Below are positions 51,462-62,035 of a stretch of 64,000 nucleotides of DNA, in pieces (positions within the stretch are counted from its first letter, which is position 1; each line of letters opens with the position of its first letter). Origin of the DNA: Mercurialis annua. Taxonomy: Eukaryota; Streptophyta; Magnoliopsida; Malpighiales; Euphorbiaceae. The notes below the pieces were generated by a model. It saw only the letters and a list, made by a program, of their open reading frames with translations. It had not been told where the DNA came from and did no database searches. Both the position numbers and the translations under genes were made by a program. Location of the stretch: contig NC_065570.1 in NCBI RefSeq assembly GCF_937616625.2, positions 40,617,665 to 40,681,664 of the forward strand, in the 5' to 3' direction.

Positions 51462-53260
51462 ATGAGCAGAGTAGAGGGAGACGATCCTGCCATCGGAGAA
51501 AATGATACACACAATAATAGAACAGGAGAGGGACTCAACGCGCCACCACGAAGAGCCATGGGTGAAAGCTCGTTCTGCCCAGCTACAACGTCAGGAGGAG
51601 GCATTCACCCAGGCACTACATCGGGGGTTACCACTCATTACCCATGGGGAATGCCACTGTCGGGAAATATTCCCCCAGCATCATACTTCACTCCTATGCA
51701 GCAAACCACTCAAAATTTTTCATTAAGGCCGGGCGTAACACCCATCAACCTCACATTCACTCCGAGTGCCACCCCCACTCCCAGGCCGACCACAATCGCA
51801 GAAATTCAAAGCCCCACACCAGCACAAATCCAAGAATACATCGAGTTTCATGCTCGGCAACTGGCTTTCCTTCAACAGGTGCAACAAGCCCACACTCGGC
51901 CAACCGCCGCCACCACATCTCAGGGCAATATTACCACCCCGCCATACATACCGACCGCACCACCTCATCCACAGGAGTTCTACCAAGGCGAAACAACACC
52001 CGAGGAAGTAAACCACGAGAAAAATCCGCGCGAGCAAAACCCAAAGGAAGGGCAGGGGATACAAGCCGGACATAAAACACCCGAAGGACTGAAAAAGACG
52101 CCAAAATGGGTTGAAATCGAAGAAAGCGTGCATAGCTCAGGTGCCGATTCACCAAAGAAAAAGAATCTTGAGCAAGAAATTACCGAAAGGGTCAGGACCG
52201 AAATGGAAAAATTCAGAAGAAAAGAGCCGAGAAACACAAGCTTCTTAAACATTGGAAACCCACTGTCGGCCGAGATACGAGATGAGCCCTTCCCATTAAA
52301 CTATAAAACACCGCAGTTGGACGACTACAATGGAACAGGGGATCCGATCACACACTTGAGCTGTTTCCACGTGGTTATGATGGAACAAAGCTTGTCCGAA
52401 GTCGCCGTCTGCAAACTCTTCCCAACAACCCTGAAAGGACCAGCTGCAATCTGGTATCAAAGCCTGAAAGAAGGATCTATTCGAAGCTTCGACGAGCTAG
52501 CAAAAGCTTTCCGAACTCATTTCGCATCGAGCATACAGCGGAAGAAAAAGTCCAGTGATATAAAACTTTGCTACCAGAAACCAGGAGAAAGTTTGCAAAG
52601 TTATATCGGCTGATTCAATGTCGAAGCTGTCGAAGTAGGAAACTTGAATGACGATATCGTGATAGACGCAATGAAGGATAGCACAACGATGATGGAATTT
52701 AGAGATAACCTGATAACGAATCCGGTGAAAAATTACTCCCAGCTCATGGACAGAGCCTGGAATTATATAAATTTGGACGAAGAGCAACGACGAAAGGCCA
52801 CACAGACGACAACACAGTTTCAAGCACCAAGGCCTACTTTCAGTCAGACGGCTAGGCAAGACAGGTTCAGGCCAAGAAACCAACAGCAATCCGTTCCACC
52901 ATGAATGGAACCACACCGACCAGTAAAAGAAGAAGATCAAGCCTTCATCCCACTCAACACGACAAGATCGCACATCCTAATGTGGATACAGAACAATAAT
53001 GAACCAATAAGATACCCACCAAAGCTTCAGTACGAGGGAGATAGAAAAAAATACTGCCAATTCCATGATGGCCACGGCCATGTCACCGATGAATGTCGAA
53101 TTCTGAAGAAGGAAATTGACCGATTGGTGCAAGTCGGTCGTTTAAAAGACTTTGTCGCACAGAGCAAAAATTATATCTCGGGAGGAAGCTACTGAGGAGA
53201 GCATAGTGGGAAAAGAGAAGAGGCACCACCATAGAAAAGGCAAAATGTATCGGGGGTAAG
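51462..53260 (+). pseudogene. Tat element Gag, three or more nonsense codons
   Basis: The frame opens with an ATG 69 bp after the LTR and stays in one reading frame, interrupted by TGA at 52611, TGA at 52902, TGA at 53193 and a TAG near 53230. The first 240 residues are proline/threonine-rich and low in complexity. The conserved gag core follows: YNGTGDPITHL, AAIWYQSLKEGSI and FDELAKAFRTHF (residues about 290-355). The section after the second stop has CQFHDGHGHVTDECRILKKEI, a cysteine/histidine motif typical of Tat Gag. No frameshift is needed across this stretch, only readthrough. Confidence 0.85.
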
Positions 53261-53279
53261 TAACACCATAGCAGGCGGA

Positions 53280-54161
53280 ATGGCCGACCCAGAATACAAA
53301 CGAGGAAGGTGCAAAAGGCAAAAAATGGTGATGAGCATATCGGTAGCTAAACCTCTACCCGAGGTCAGTTTCGGCCCAGCCGATGGCGAAGGAATAGATT
53401 TTCCTCACCAAGACCCCTTGGTAATCTCGGGATCAATAGAAATTTTTTGGGTAATGAGGCAGTTGGTGGATGAAGGAAGCTCAGTTAACCTCATCACAAA
53501 GCAAGCATATCTCGGAATAGGGTGCTCGGTTCTAAATCTCAAACCAGTCAAAACTCCTCTAATCGGTCTGGGGGGGAACATCGGTACGAGCAAAAGGAGT
53601 GGCAGAACTAACGGTGGAGTTAGGAAAAGAAAACGGTTCACCAAAAGGAGGCCTGATCGGCATTATAAAGAAATTCAAAACACTTTTTACGGTTTTCGAC
53701 ATGCCACTTGCTTACAACGTCATACTCGGCAGACCAATGTTATACAACACTGGGGCTGTCGTATGAAAATACCAACCGAAGAAGGAGTGGTGACGGTCAA
53801 AGGAAGACAGGACATAGCTAAACAATGCTACTTGGTATCAATAAGAGGAGTATCAGAAACCCTGGCTATTGAAACAATGGAGATACCAGACTCGGATGAA
53901 GGCAAGCTCGAACCACATGGAAAGTTAGAAAGGGTTAATCTGACAGGTTTAACACCAAGATCGGTCCAAATAGGCGCAGCACTGCCCAAACCAATAAAAC
54001 AGGAGATAACTGACATGCTAATCAGGAACGAGGTCGAATTTGTCAACACCTCGGGTGAGATAGAAGGGGTTGACCCGGCAATAATATCACATAAACTAAA
54101 TGTTGATCCGAAGCATAAACCAGTCAAACAAAAGAAAAGAGCCTTCGCGGTAGACAGATAA
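53280..54161 (+). pseudogene. Tat element protease and start of RT
   Basis: A 293-codon frame. The protease active site is LVDEGSSVNLI (residues about 62-72), where the usual third position of the D-x-G motif carries glutamate before GSS. The middle part (GGNIGTSKRSGRTNGG on) is out of frame relative to relatives, suggesting paired frameshifts around 53575-53700. The end, VDPKHKPVKQKKRAFAVDR, is the conserved entry to RT, followed at once by TAA (54159-54161). Confidence 0.72.
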
Positions 54162-54776
54162 ATCGCCATCAGAGCCGAAGTAGACAAATTATTAGCAGCA
54201 GGTTCCATCAGAAGAGTGTATTATCCGGAGTGGCTATCTCGTGCTCATAAAAAAGCCGAATGGAAAATGGAGATTGTGCATAGACTTCACAGACCTGGAC
54301 CGAGCATGCCCCAAGGACAGCTACCCTTTGCCAAACATCGACCAACTGGTCGACTCAACCAGCGGCTACGAAGTCTACTCGTTCATAGATGCTGCCCAAG
54401 GATATCACTAGATCCCAATGCACAAAGAAGATGAAGAGAAAACAAGTTTTGTGACCGATAGCGGCACATACTGCTACAAACAAATGCCCTTCGGATTAAA
54501 AAATGCAGGGGCAACTTATCAGCGGCTAATGAACTTCGTGTTCAAGGACCAGATCGGTCGTAACATGGAAGTTTATGTTGACGAATCGTCAAATCCAAAA
54601 AAGTAGAAGATCATGCGAAACACCTGGAAGAAGTCTTCACTAAGCTAAAAAAATACAAACTCAAGCTAAACCTAGACAAGTGCGCATTCGGAGTCCTGGC
54701 AGGGAAATTCCTTGGTTACCTCATCTCGTAAAAAGGCATCGAAGTAAACCCGGAAAAAACAAAAGCAATCTTAGAC
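54162..54776 (+). pseudogene. Tat element reverse transcriptase, frameshifted at the active site
   Basis: RT blocks are spread over two frames. A shift near 54235-54243 moves from the frame with EVDKLLAAGSIRRVYYPEWL to the one with CIDFTDLDRACPKD and YPLPNIDQLVD. A TAG at 54409-54411 follows QGYH. The segment 54418-54606 has FGLKNAGATYQRLMNFVF and the catalytic YVD, but a small deletion straight after YVD (54580-54585) removes the second aspartate from its frame. The frame then returns to that of the large pol ORF, with one more stop near 54730. Confidence 0.82.
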
Positions 54777-57080
54777 ATGAAGGCGCCAAAATCAGCTAAA
54801 GAAGTTCAGAAGCTCAATGGTATAATCACGGCCCTCGGACAATTCGTGTCTAACTCGGCCAAAAGATGTATCCCATTCTTCAAAACATTAAGAAACGTGA
54901 AAAAATTCGAGTGGACCGAAGAATTTCAACAGTCTTTTGAAGAGCTCAAAAAATTCCTAAGTTCACCACCACTACTCGGAAGACCCGAAACAGGAGAAGT
55001 GTTATACCAATACCTAAGTGTCACTAATGAAATAGTTGCATCTGTACTGGTAATGGAAGAAGCATCCGAGCAAAAGCCGGTATACTACACGAGCAAGGTG
55101 TTGAAAGGGCCCGAGCTCAGATATAGCAAGATCAAAAAATTCGCATTAGCATTGGTCTTAATAGTGGAAAAACTAAAAAGGTATTTTACAGCTCACATAG
55201 TAATAGTCCGAACAAACCAACCTCTGAGAAAAGCGCTCGCAAGACCAGAAACATCAGGACGATTAATCAACTGGTCGGTCATGATAGGGTCGTACGACAT
55301 CAAATACGAACCAAGAACAGCAATGAAAGCTCAAATCTTTGCCAATTTTGTAGCAGAAACAACAACACACGATCAACCTACCGAGGTAGACAAGGGCCTA
55401 GTCAGTTGGACGCTACAAGTAGATGGGGCATCAAACATGACCGGAGCAGAGGCATGCATGATATTAAGAGGACCACATAAGATAAAAATGCAAAACTCGA
55501 TCCACCTAAATTTTCCGACAACCAACAATGCAGCAGAGTACGAAGCCTTAATAGGTGGGTTGAGAATGGCAACAGTAGTCAAGACCGAGTACATCAAAAT
55601 TCAGAGCGACTCTCAGCTGGTAGTTAACCAGGTACTTGGTTTATACAAAGTAAAAGATCTTGAAATGAAAAGGTACGTAGACCGAGTCAAAGAGCTGCTC
55701 GCAAAAATTACCGAAGAAGGCGGAAAATGGGAATTAGAGCAAATACCCAGAGAAGAAAATACAGAAGCAGAAACATTGGCAAAGGCGGGAGCAGCCAAAG
55801 AAACAATACCGGGCATACCTTGCTCAATTCAAAACTTCAGCAGCATCCAAAATCCCGAGGCAACGTTCCTTATCAACCCATTGGATCAATGGATGGAACA
55901 CATCATATCATACATAGAGAACGGAAGCCTTCCCGAAGACAAAAAGGAGGCAAAGAAAGTGAAACGCCGAGCACCACACTTCTCCTACCGAGACGGCACC
56001 TTATACAGAAAATCATTCTCACACCCATGGTCCAGATGCCATACAGTAGAAGAAGGAAACTATATTTTGGCCGAAATACATGAAGGAATGTGCGGAAGCC
56101 ACATCTCTCACCTAGCACTCTGTCGAAAAGTAATACTACAAGGCTACTACTGGCCGACACTGGCACAAGACGCAGCAAATTTGGTACAAAAGTGCGAGAA
56201 ATGTCAATATCACCAGAACGTACATCATCAACCCACAACCGAACAAAGGCCGATAATAAGTCCCTGGCCATTCAGCACTTGGGGCATAGACATCGTGGGC
56301 CCTTTCCCAACAGCAAGTGGGCAAAGGAAATTCTTGATTGTAGCTGTTGATCACTTCTCGAAGTGGGTAGAAGCCGAAGTTGTTTCCACTATAACAGAAG
56401 CACGAGTGCGAAGTTTTGTCCAAAGGGAAATCATTTGTCGATTCGGAATCCGAAGAATTATCATCACCAACAATGGTAAGCAATTCGACAATAAAAATTT
56501 TAGAGACTTCTGCGCAGAAAAAGGAACCGATCTAAAGTTCACATCAGTCACCTACCCCCAGACCAACGGGATGACCGAAGTAACCAATCGAACCATTGTC
56601 AACGGTTTGAAGAAGCGCCTGGACGAAGCAAAAGGTCGATGGGCCGACGGGTTACATAGTGTGCTATGGTCATACAGAACCACGCCAAAAGCTGGCACAG
56701 GAAGAACACCATACAACTTGACCTATGGGTGCGAAGCAATGGTACCAGTAAAAATCGGCATGCCTACCATCAGAGTACAATACTTCGATGAACAACAAAA
56801 TGAAGAAAGCACCAGACTTTGGCTTGATTTACTAGAAGAGAGAAAAGAACAAGCATTAATGCACATTGAACCTCTAAAGTTTGAAGTAGGTGACCTAGTA
56901 CTACGAAGAGTCGATATAGCAAGAGGCAATGCAGGCGTATCTAAGCTCGGAGCTAACTGGGAAGGACCCTACCAAGTAAAGAAAATAGGAAAAGGAGGAG
57001 CCTATTACTTAACCTACATGTCAGGACGAGACCTACCAAGAACCTGGAATGCCAGAGTTCTCAAAAGATTCTATCAGTAG
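54777..57080 (+). pseudogene. Tat element pol: RNase H, archaeal-type RNase H, integrase
   Basis: A 767-codon open frame; the annotated ATG is internal, the true frame enters from RT. Residues 45-195 are the RT connection and ordinary RNase H. Residues 205-340 are a second RNase H with its own acidic residues D216 (VDGAS), E254 (AAEYEAL) and D278 (QSDSQLV), a feature of the Tat group. Residues 430-690 are integrase: zinc finger ending in C473 and C476 (CEKCQYH), then D505 (WGIDIVGPF), N565 (ITNNGKQF) and E601 (TEVTNR). There are exactly 35 residues between 565 and 601, but the middle catalytic aspartate is asparagine, so integrase should be inactive. TNQPLR and FANFVAE in the first RNase H show the same D-to-N change. 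Confidence 0.9.
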
Positions 57081-57221
57081 ACAACATTCAGGTTATCGAA
57101 TCTGTCAGGGGTTTTTTCACTTGCATTTGGGTCAAAGTCGGTTGTAGGCAAAAATGCAAGTTTTTCCCCTATCGATAAAAGAAAAAACAAGAAAAAAGCG
57201 TGCCAAAAAACAGTAAAATAA

Positions 57222-57681
57222 TTCAAAGCAATTGCTTTAACCGAATTAAGTCATTGCTTAAAAACAATTCAAAGCAATTGCTTTAACCGAATTAAGCCAT
57301 TGCTTAAAAACAATTCAAAGCAATTGCTTTAACCGAATTAAGCCATTGCTTAAAAACAATTCAAAGCAATTGCTTTAACCGAATTAAGCCATTGCTTAAA
57401 AACAATTCAAAGCAATTGCTTTAACCGAATTAAGCCATTGCTTAAAAACAATTCAAAGCAATTGCTTTAGCCGAATTAAGCCATTGCTTAAAAACAATTC
57501 AAAGAAATTGCTTTAACCGAATTAAGCCATTGCTTAAAAACAATTCAAAGCGATTGCTTTAACCGAATTAAGCCATTGCTTAAAAACAATTCAAAGCGAT
57601 TGCTTTAACCGAATTAAGCCATTGCTTAAAAACAATTCAGAGCAATTGCTTTAACCGAATTAAGCCATTGCTTAAAAACAA
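57222..57681 (+). repeat. 46-bp palindromic tandem array, ten copies
   Basis: Ten head-to-tail copies start at 57222 and every 46 bp after; a decayed eleventh runs to about 57705. Each unit holds a perfect palindrome AAGCAATTGCTT and a near-perfect one around TTAAGCCATTGCTTAA. Variation is slight (C/T at 57251, A/G at a few sites). Tandem arrays between pol and the 3' LTR are known in Tat elements (for example Retand and Ogre) and have been proposed as sources of satellite DNA. Confidence 0.95.
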
Positions 57682-57890
57682 CTTAAATCAATTGCTATAC
57701 CAAAGGTATGACAAACTATATCCCAAATTACACTCACAAAATACCGAAGACAAAGTTGAGCATATAAAAATAAAGATAAATACCAAACAAGGAAAACAAA
57801 ACAGCCGAAAAAACTGATATACATCACCAGATAAAAATTCACAAACAAAGTTACAAAGAAATGGGAGGAAAAAGAAAGAAGATACAACTC

Positions 57891-60256
57891 CTAATCTATT
57901 ACAGCCCGAGAAACATCATCGGGCAAATTCAGACCATTGCCCGACATAGAACCGCCACCCTCGCTCAACCTAGCTTCCTCGTAATGACTCACATCAAGCT
58001 GACCAGGCACCGAAGGAACAACAGGAAGATCGGTCCTTTGATCACCAACAAATTGGGCATTCTCCCGTTCCATCTGATCAAACTCTTTGCTCAGCTCGGC
58101 CTCCAACTCAGTAACAGCATTAGACATCTCAGTCTTTTTCTGCAACAACAATTCATACATACCAGCCGCATCAAGATAGAGACATTCCGGATCAGCATCG
58201 GGCAATAACATATGACCCACCCTCTCTTTCAGATCGTCCTCTAGTAAACGGTCAGTTGACCGAATTCAGCAGCCACCTCAGATCGAACGGCCTTAATAGC
58301 ATTATCAAGCTCCTCCGAGGCCACTTTCTTCTGCTCAGCCAAAAGCAAATCTTGCTGCTCCCTTAGTTTGATAAGATCCAGCTCATGTTTTCGTTTAAGC
58401 TCAACACGCGTCTCGGTCAAAGTAGCCACCTCCTTCTTCAGCTCGGCAATCTGTGCATTATACTCCTTGATATGATTATCAAGCACAGATTGAACATTCG
58501 CCCGAGCAATCTGCTCAGACTCCAAAGTAGCAGCAGCAGCCTCGGCTTTCTCTCGATCAGCGGACGCTTGATTAACCAAATCATCCTGAACTGAACGAGC
58601 CCCGAGCAGATGGTTGATTAACTATCACAAATAAATTACAGTCAGAATCATAAACAAAATATATATATAATAATAACAAAAATAATAAATGAAGAATTTT
58701 TTTTTACCTGAAACGCCAAAGAACAACCCCCATCAATAAAGTCCCGAGGATGGACAATCTTCAGACTATCCACGTCTTTGTGCAAAGAGCAGAGACGGGC
58801 CAAAGAAAGGGCAGTAGGATAATTCTCAACAGTATCTGCCGAAGTTTCCCTCTTCCAAAACCGAGCAACGACTGAAGAAGTCAAGGAAAGATCAGCACCA
58901 GTGTCAATGGGGACTTCGGCATAATCCCAAACTTTATTCTTCCCTTTCCGAGAACGACCCTGGTCAGCCTGAGACACACCAACATTCACATTCGGGACAG
59001 ACCCCGTCTCGACCCCAGGTCGAGCAGCCCCCATACCGGCATTCAAAGCTAGCACTATAGGCTCAGTTCGCCCCTCTTCGCCAGACACATCTTGAAAGGC
59101 GTCGATCTCGGCCGACAAATGATCAGCACACAGATCGGAGGGCCTCTTACCAATAGTTTTTCCCCGTTTCCTTTTCTTCTTGGCAGGTTGGGGCGCCGCA
59201 TCTGAGGTTACACCTTTATCATTTGCCTTCAGAACGTGAGGCATCTTCGGCTGAGATGCATCAACAGCTCGGGACGTTTGCCCTTTATTGGGCCTGGCTC
59301 GCCGACCAACAGCAAAAGCAGCCATATCCATCGCTGCATAAAAAAGAAAAAACCGATATTGGTCAAACACACACAAAAAAAAAACAAGTAAAAGCACAAA
59401 CAAAATAATAATCGATAACAACCTTTGCGATTGGGGTTAAACTTTACAATCCTCAATCGAGGAAGGACTTCCTCGGTAATAACAGGGCCAGTTCGTCCCA
59501 GTAAAACCTGAAGACGGGCATGTGCCTCTTCTCGGACCTTATCCCTCCTAATATAAGTATGCTCCGGAGATACACAAGACCAGGAACAGGGTAACTCGGC
59601 AAAAGCAGAGGGATGTCTAAGTCGGAACCAGTCTACTCTAAATCGTTTGAGAGAAGTCGTGACATTATCAAGTACTCTCCTAGGCTCCGACTTAAGAATC
59701 TTAAAATAGGCAAAATCATACTCACCGTTGAACACTAGACCATACATACTAGCGAATAACTTAACCGAGGAAGGAATTTTATTTTTTAAGCAAAAAGCCC
59801 GAACGGTAAAGAAATGCCTAATACCGTTCGGATGAAACTGACTCAAAGGAATGTTATACCACCAAAGCAGTGCAACAAGATCAGACTGAAAAGGAATCCT
59901 AACACCGGAGTGAAGATGCTCTACGCAAAAAATCACATACTCCGGGTCAACAGGGGCGTTTATGGTTATACCCGGAGGAGACAACTCTAGAGTATATCCA
60001 TCTGGAATTTTAAGTTTCGAACCTAGGTAGTCCAAATAGTCCTAACAGTAGTAGTTTTAGATTTTCTAGGTCTAACCCGCCTAGGCCGAGCATACGAAGT
60101 CGCTTCCGAACATACCAAGTCATCTAACCTATTCTCACCAACAATACCATCTACGGTATCCTCGACATGGTCACTATCACTACCACTAAGGTTTTCATCA
60201 ATATTAAGATCTAGGTCTTGCTCGGACAGGTTCTGAGAATCTTCTTCGCTCGACAT
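57891..60256 (-). pseudogene. Antisense additional gene of the Tat element (three coding exons)
   Basis: Runs against the element. The start is the ATG at 60254-60256 (MSSEEDSQNLSEQ). Exon 1 (60256-59423) has an acidic N-terminus, then a segment like the plant 'putative gypsy-type transposase' family (IPFQSDLVALLWWYNI, FHPNGIRHFFTVRAF). Exon 2 (59333-58708) has an NLS-like KKKRKRGKTIGKRP. Exon 3 (58621-57891) is a long coiled coil (IAELKKEVATLTETRVELKRK). Introns 59334-59422 and 58622-58707 are GT-AG and keep the frame (AAAG|GT...GCAG|CG and TTTCAG|GTAAAA...GATAG|TTA). One-base frameshifts near 60040 and 58240 break the product, about 730 residues. Antisense extra ORFs are known from Tat elements such as Grande; their function is unknown. 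Confidence 0.72.
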
Positions 60257-60263
60257 TTATTCA

Positions 60264-60391
60264 CTAAGGCCAAAAAACAGATTATCAAAAGAAATAAACC
60301 CTAAGTATACAAGCTCAACATACAAACAGGAAAAAAAAGAAACACGAAAACCAAATAAAAGATCAAAAAAGGAAAAAGTTGGAAAACTTAC
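60264..60391 (-). other. 5'UTR intron of the antisense gene
   Basis: The minus strand shows a strong donor AAAC|GTAAGT at 60391 and an acceptor TTGGCCTTAG ending at 60264, eight bases before the ATG. The leader upstream (60392-60490) is rich in CTT/TTC, like many plant 5'UTRs. The 128-bp intron is a prediction. Confidence 0.55.
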
Positions 60392-60519
60392 GTTTGATCC
60401 TGAAGAAAGAACTTGAAGAAAAAGGATGAATGAAAGAAGAACAACAAGAACAGCAAGAACAAGAAGATTGAGAGCAAAAAAACGAGAAAAAGGAAAATGG
60501 GAAAACAAACAAATCAAGG

Positions 60520-60527
60520 TTTATATA
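60520..60527 (-). promoter_or_regulatory. TATA box of the antisense gene
   Basis: The minus strand reads CTATATAAACC. It stands about 130 bp upstream of the predicted 5'UTR donor and 264 bp upstream of the ATG, with the pyrimidine-rich leader between. It is the best candidate for an internal promoter pointing away from the 3' LTR. Confidence 0.55.
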
Positions 60528-60742
60528 GAAACCGAACAAAGACAACTGAAGAGTCACCTCAATAAACGAGCCAAAACCAACAAACACATCAATAAATGCG
60601 CTAGTGGGGGAAAACGTCAGTTACACAACAGCAAATAGGCGACATGTGTAACAAAAACGGCAGCAATAAATACATACAATAAAAGCAAAAAACAGGCTGT
60701 CAAAAGTAAAAAATATAGTCGGACATAAATATCCGACACGCT

Positions 60743-60753
60743 AGGGGGGGGAC
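60743..60753 (+). other. Polypurine tract of the Tat element
   Basis: AGGGGGGGGAC stands directly before the 3' LTR (TTGTGATAAC). It is the expected plus-strand primer. Confidence 0.8.
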
Positions 60754-60754
60754 T

Positions 60755-61308
60755 TGTGATAACAAGACAAATAGACCGACCTCAACAATAGACAGTCCAC
60801 AAATAAAATCGAACAACGACATAAATACCGAACCGAGACACATCGAATCAAGCAGACAAGGCAAACCCGAAGCATGCCAAATCTCATAAAGCTCAGAGCA
60901 AAGGCCTAAATCGGACTCACCGAATTAATCACATCTCGGATTCACTGAGCACAACCACTTTGGACACCCTGAACAAATCTGTTAGAACGTACCCTGACAT
61001 TCCAGACAAACTTCTGCACAGAAAAAGAGAATGAGGTCAGACTTGTCGGCCCAAATAAAGAGAAACAAAGACATAGTGTAAATGGCTAAAGAAAAGTAGG
61101 TGAAAAGGTTAATTCTCTTTTTCCCTCAACTCTTAACTCACTTTCACTTCTTCTTCTTTCTCTCACTAAAACATCTATTGACTAGACCGTCGGAGTGGTT
61201 TGCCGGAATCCCTTTCCGACATCCTTCTTATTGTTGTGCTGTGCCTTTCAGGTACGATCTTGAAGCTTCCACCGGATCAGAGTGTCGCCACCGTCCCACA
61301 AGTTATCA
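60755..61308 (+). repeat. 3' LTR of the Tat element
   Basis: The 554-bp partner of the LTR at 50843, ending CCCACAAGTTATCA. Most differences are single substitutions; a cluster of changes lies at GAAGCTTCCACCGG versus GAATGACCCGTTG. Confidence 0.93.
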
Positions 61309-61600
61309 GTACTGCGTGGATGAGCTGAATCGCAGACTGCAGCGGACAGAGCTTACTTGAGTTGAGAGTGGCATTGTTCTCCTTGGCTTTACTGGTAGGA
61401 GAGTAGGTCATGGAATCGGAGGTCGTGGTGGTCGCCGGAAATACGATTCTTCTTCTTGTTACGGGCTCGGAGGCCGAGGTGGACGCGGGGACCATGGTTC
61501 TTCTTCTTGTTAGGTGCCTGCTGGCCGCGATAATGATAGTCTCTCTAAGAAAAAGTATGGCGACACCGAGCCGTTATCCCTGGAGTCGGACTTTGATTAG
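61309..61600 (+). pseudogene. RGG-rich coding remnant, 3' end
   Basis: After a short frame (YCVDELNRRLQRTELT) that ends at 61360, another plus frame reads GIGGRGGRRKYDSSSC, then GLGGRGGRGDHGSSSC, and after a stop YGDTEPLSLESDFD followed by TAG. Two near-identical RGG/SSSC blocks suggest an internal duplication (GATTCTTCTTCTTGTTA and GGTTCTTCTTCTTGTTA). RGG boxes bind RNA, but I cannot assign a family. The T-rich stretch after 61600 looks like a 3'UTR. It may be a host-gene fragment or an older element into which the Tat element inserted. Confidence 0.35.
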
Positions 61601-61796
61601 TAGACTGTACTTTTTTTGTACTTATATTTATTTGACTTTTTAGAAGTTATTGTATTGACATCGCATTTCTATGTATTTCGAATACATGTTTGCATTTTTA
61701 GTTTTTCAAGGAGTAACCTATTTTCCTTGTGCTTTTTGTTTATTCTTGTAATTCGGAGTCCACAATCATTTGGGTGTTTGATTTGTGGGAAATTGT

Positions 61797-62035
61797 TGTC
61801 CCTTATCTTCTGGCTGGAGACTTGATGACCCATGTCTTCTTTCCGGTGAAAACCTAATGCCCCTTGTCTTCTGGATGGTTGACACTTGATGCCTCCTGTG
61901 TTTCCGTCTAACGGAGACCTAATGCCCCCTGCCTTCTAGTTGGTGGGGAACCGAGGCCCCCTATTTTTTGGTAGGTGGAGACCTGATGTCCCTTGTCCTC
62001 TGGTTGGTAGAGACCTGATGCCCCTTGTCTTCTAT
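61797..62035. repeat. Degenerate ~38-bp minisatellite
   Basis: A block of the form GGAGACCTGATGCCCCTTGTCTTCTGGTTGGT recurs about six to seven times with many substitutions and small indels. No open frame runs through it. Confidence 0.6.

Larger units (their letters stand above)
50843..61308 (+). mobile_element. Tat-lineage Ty3/gypsy retrotransposon with antisense extra gene
   Basis: Plus-strand element of 10.5 kb: 5' LTR 50843-51393, primer-binding site 51396-51413, gag from 51462, pol to 57080, a 46-bp tandem array 57222-57681, an additional gene on the opposite strand 57891-60527, polypurine tract 60743-60753, 3' LTR 60755-61308. A second, archaeal-type RNase H between the ordinary RNase H and integrase places it in the Tat group (Retand/Grande/Ogre relatives). 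The LTRs differ at roughly 33 of 551 positions. I find no matching target duplication (CATAT on the left, GTACT on the right). Gag and RT have stops and frameshifts, so the copy is dead. Confidence 0.92.

Noticed and set aside
51723..52252. Minus-strand open frames of 74-136 codons over the Tat gag
   Set aside because: They lie opposite a proline-rich gag frame whose reverse complement lacks stops by composition, and show no domain or start context.
57222..57681. CRISPR-like array
   Set aside because: The 46-bp units are contiguous with no variable spacers, inside a plant retrotransposon; this is an ordinary tandem repeat.
50838..61313. Target duplication for the Tat element
   Set aside because: CATAT on the left and GTACT on the right do not match, even allowing LTR borders two bases further in.
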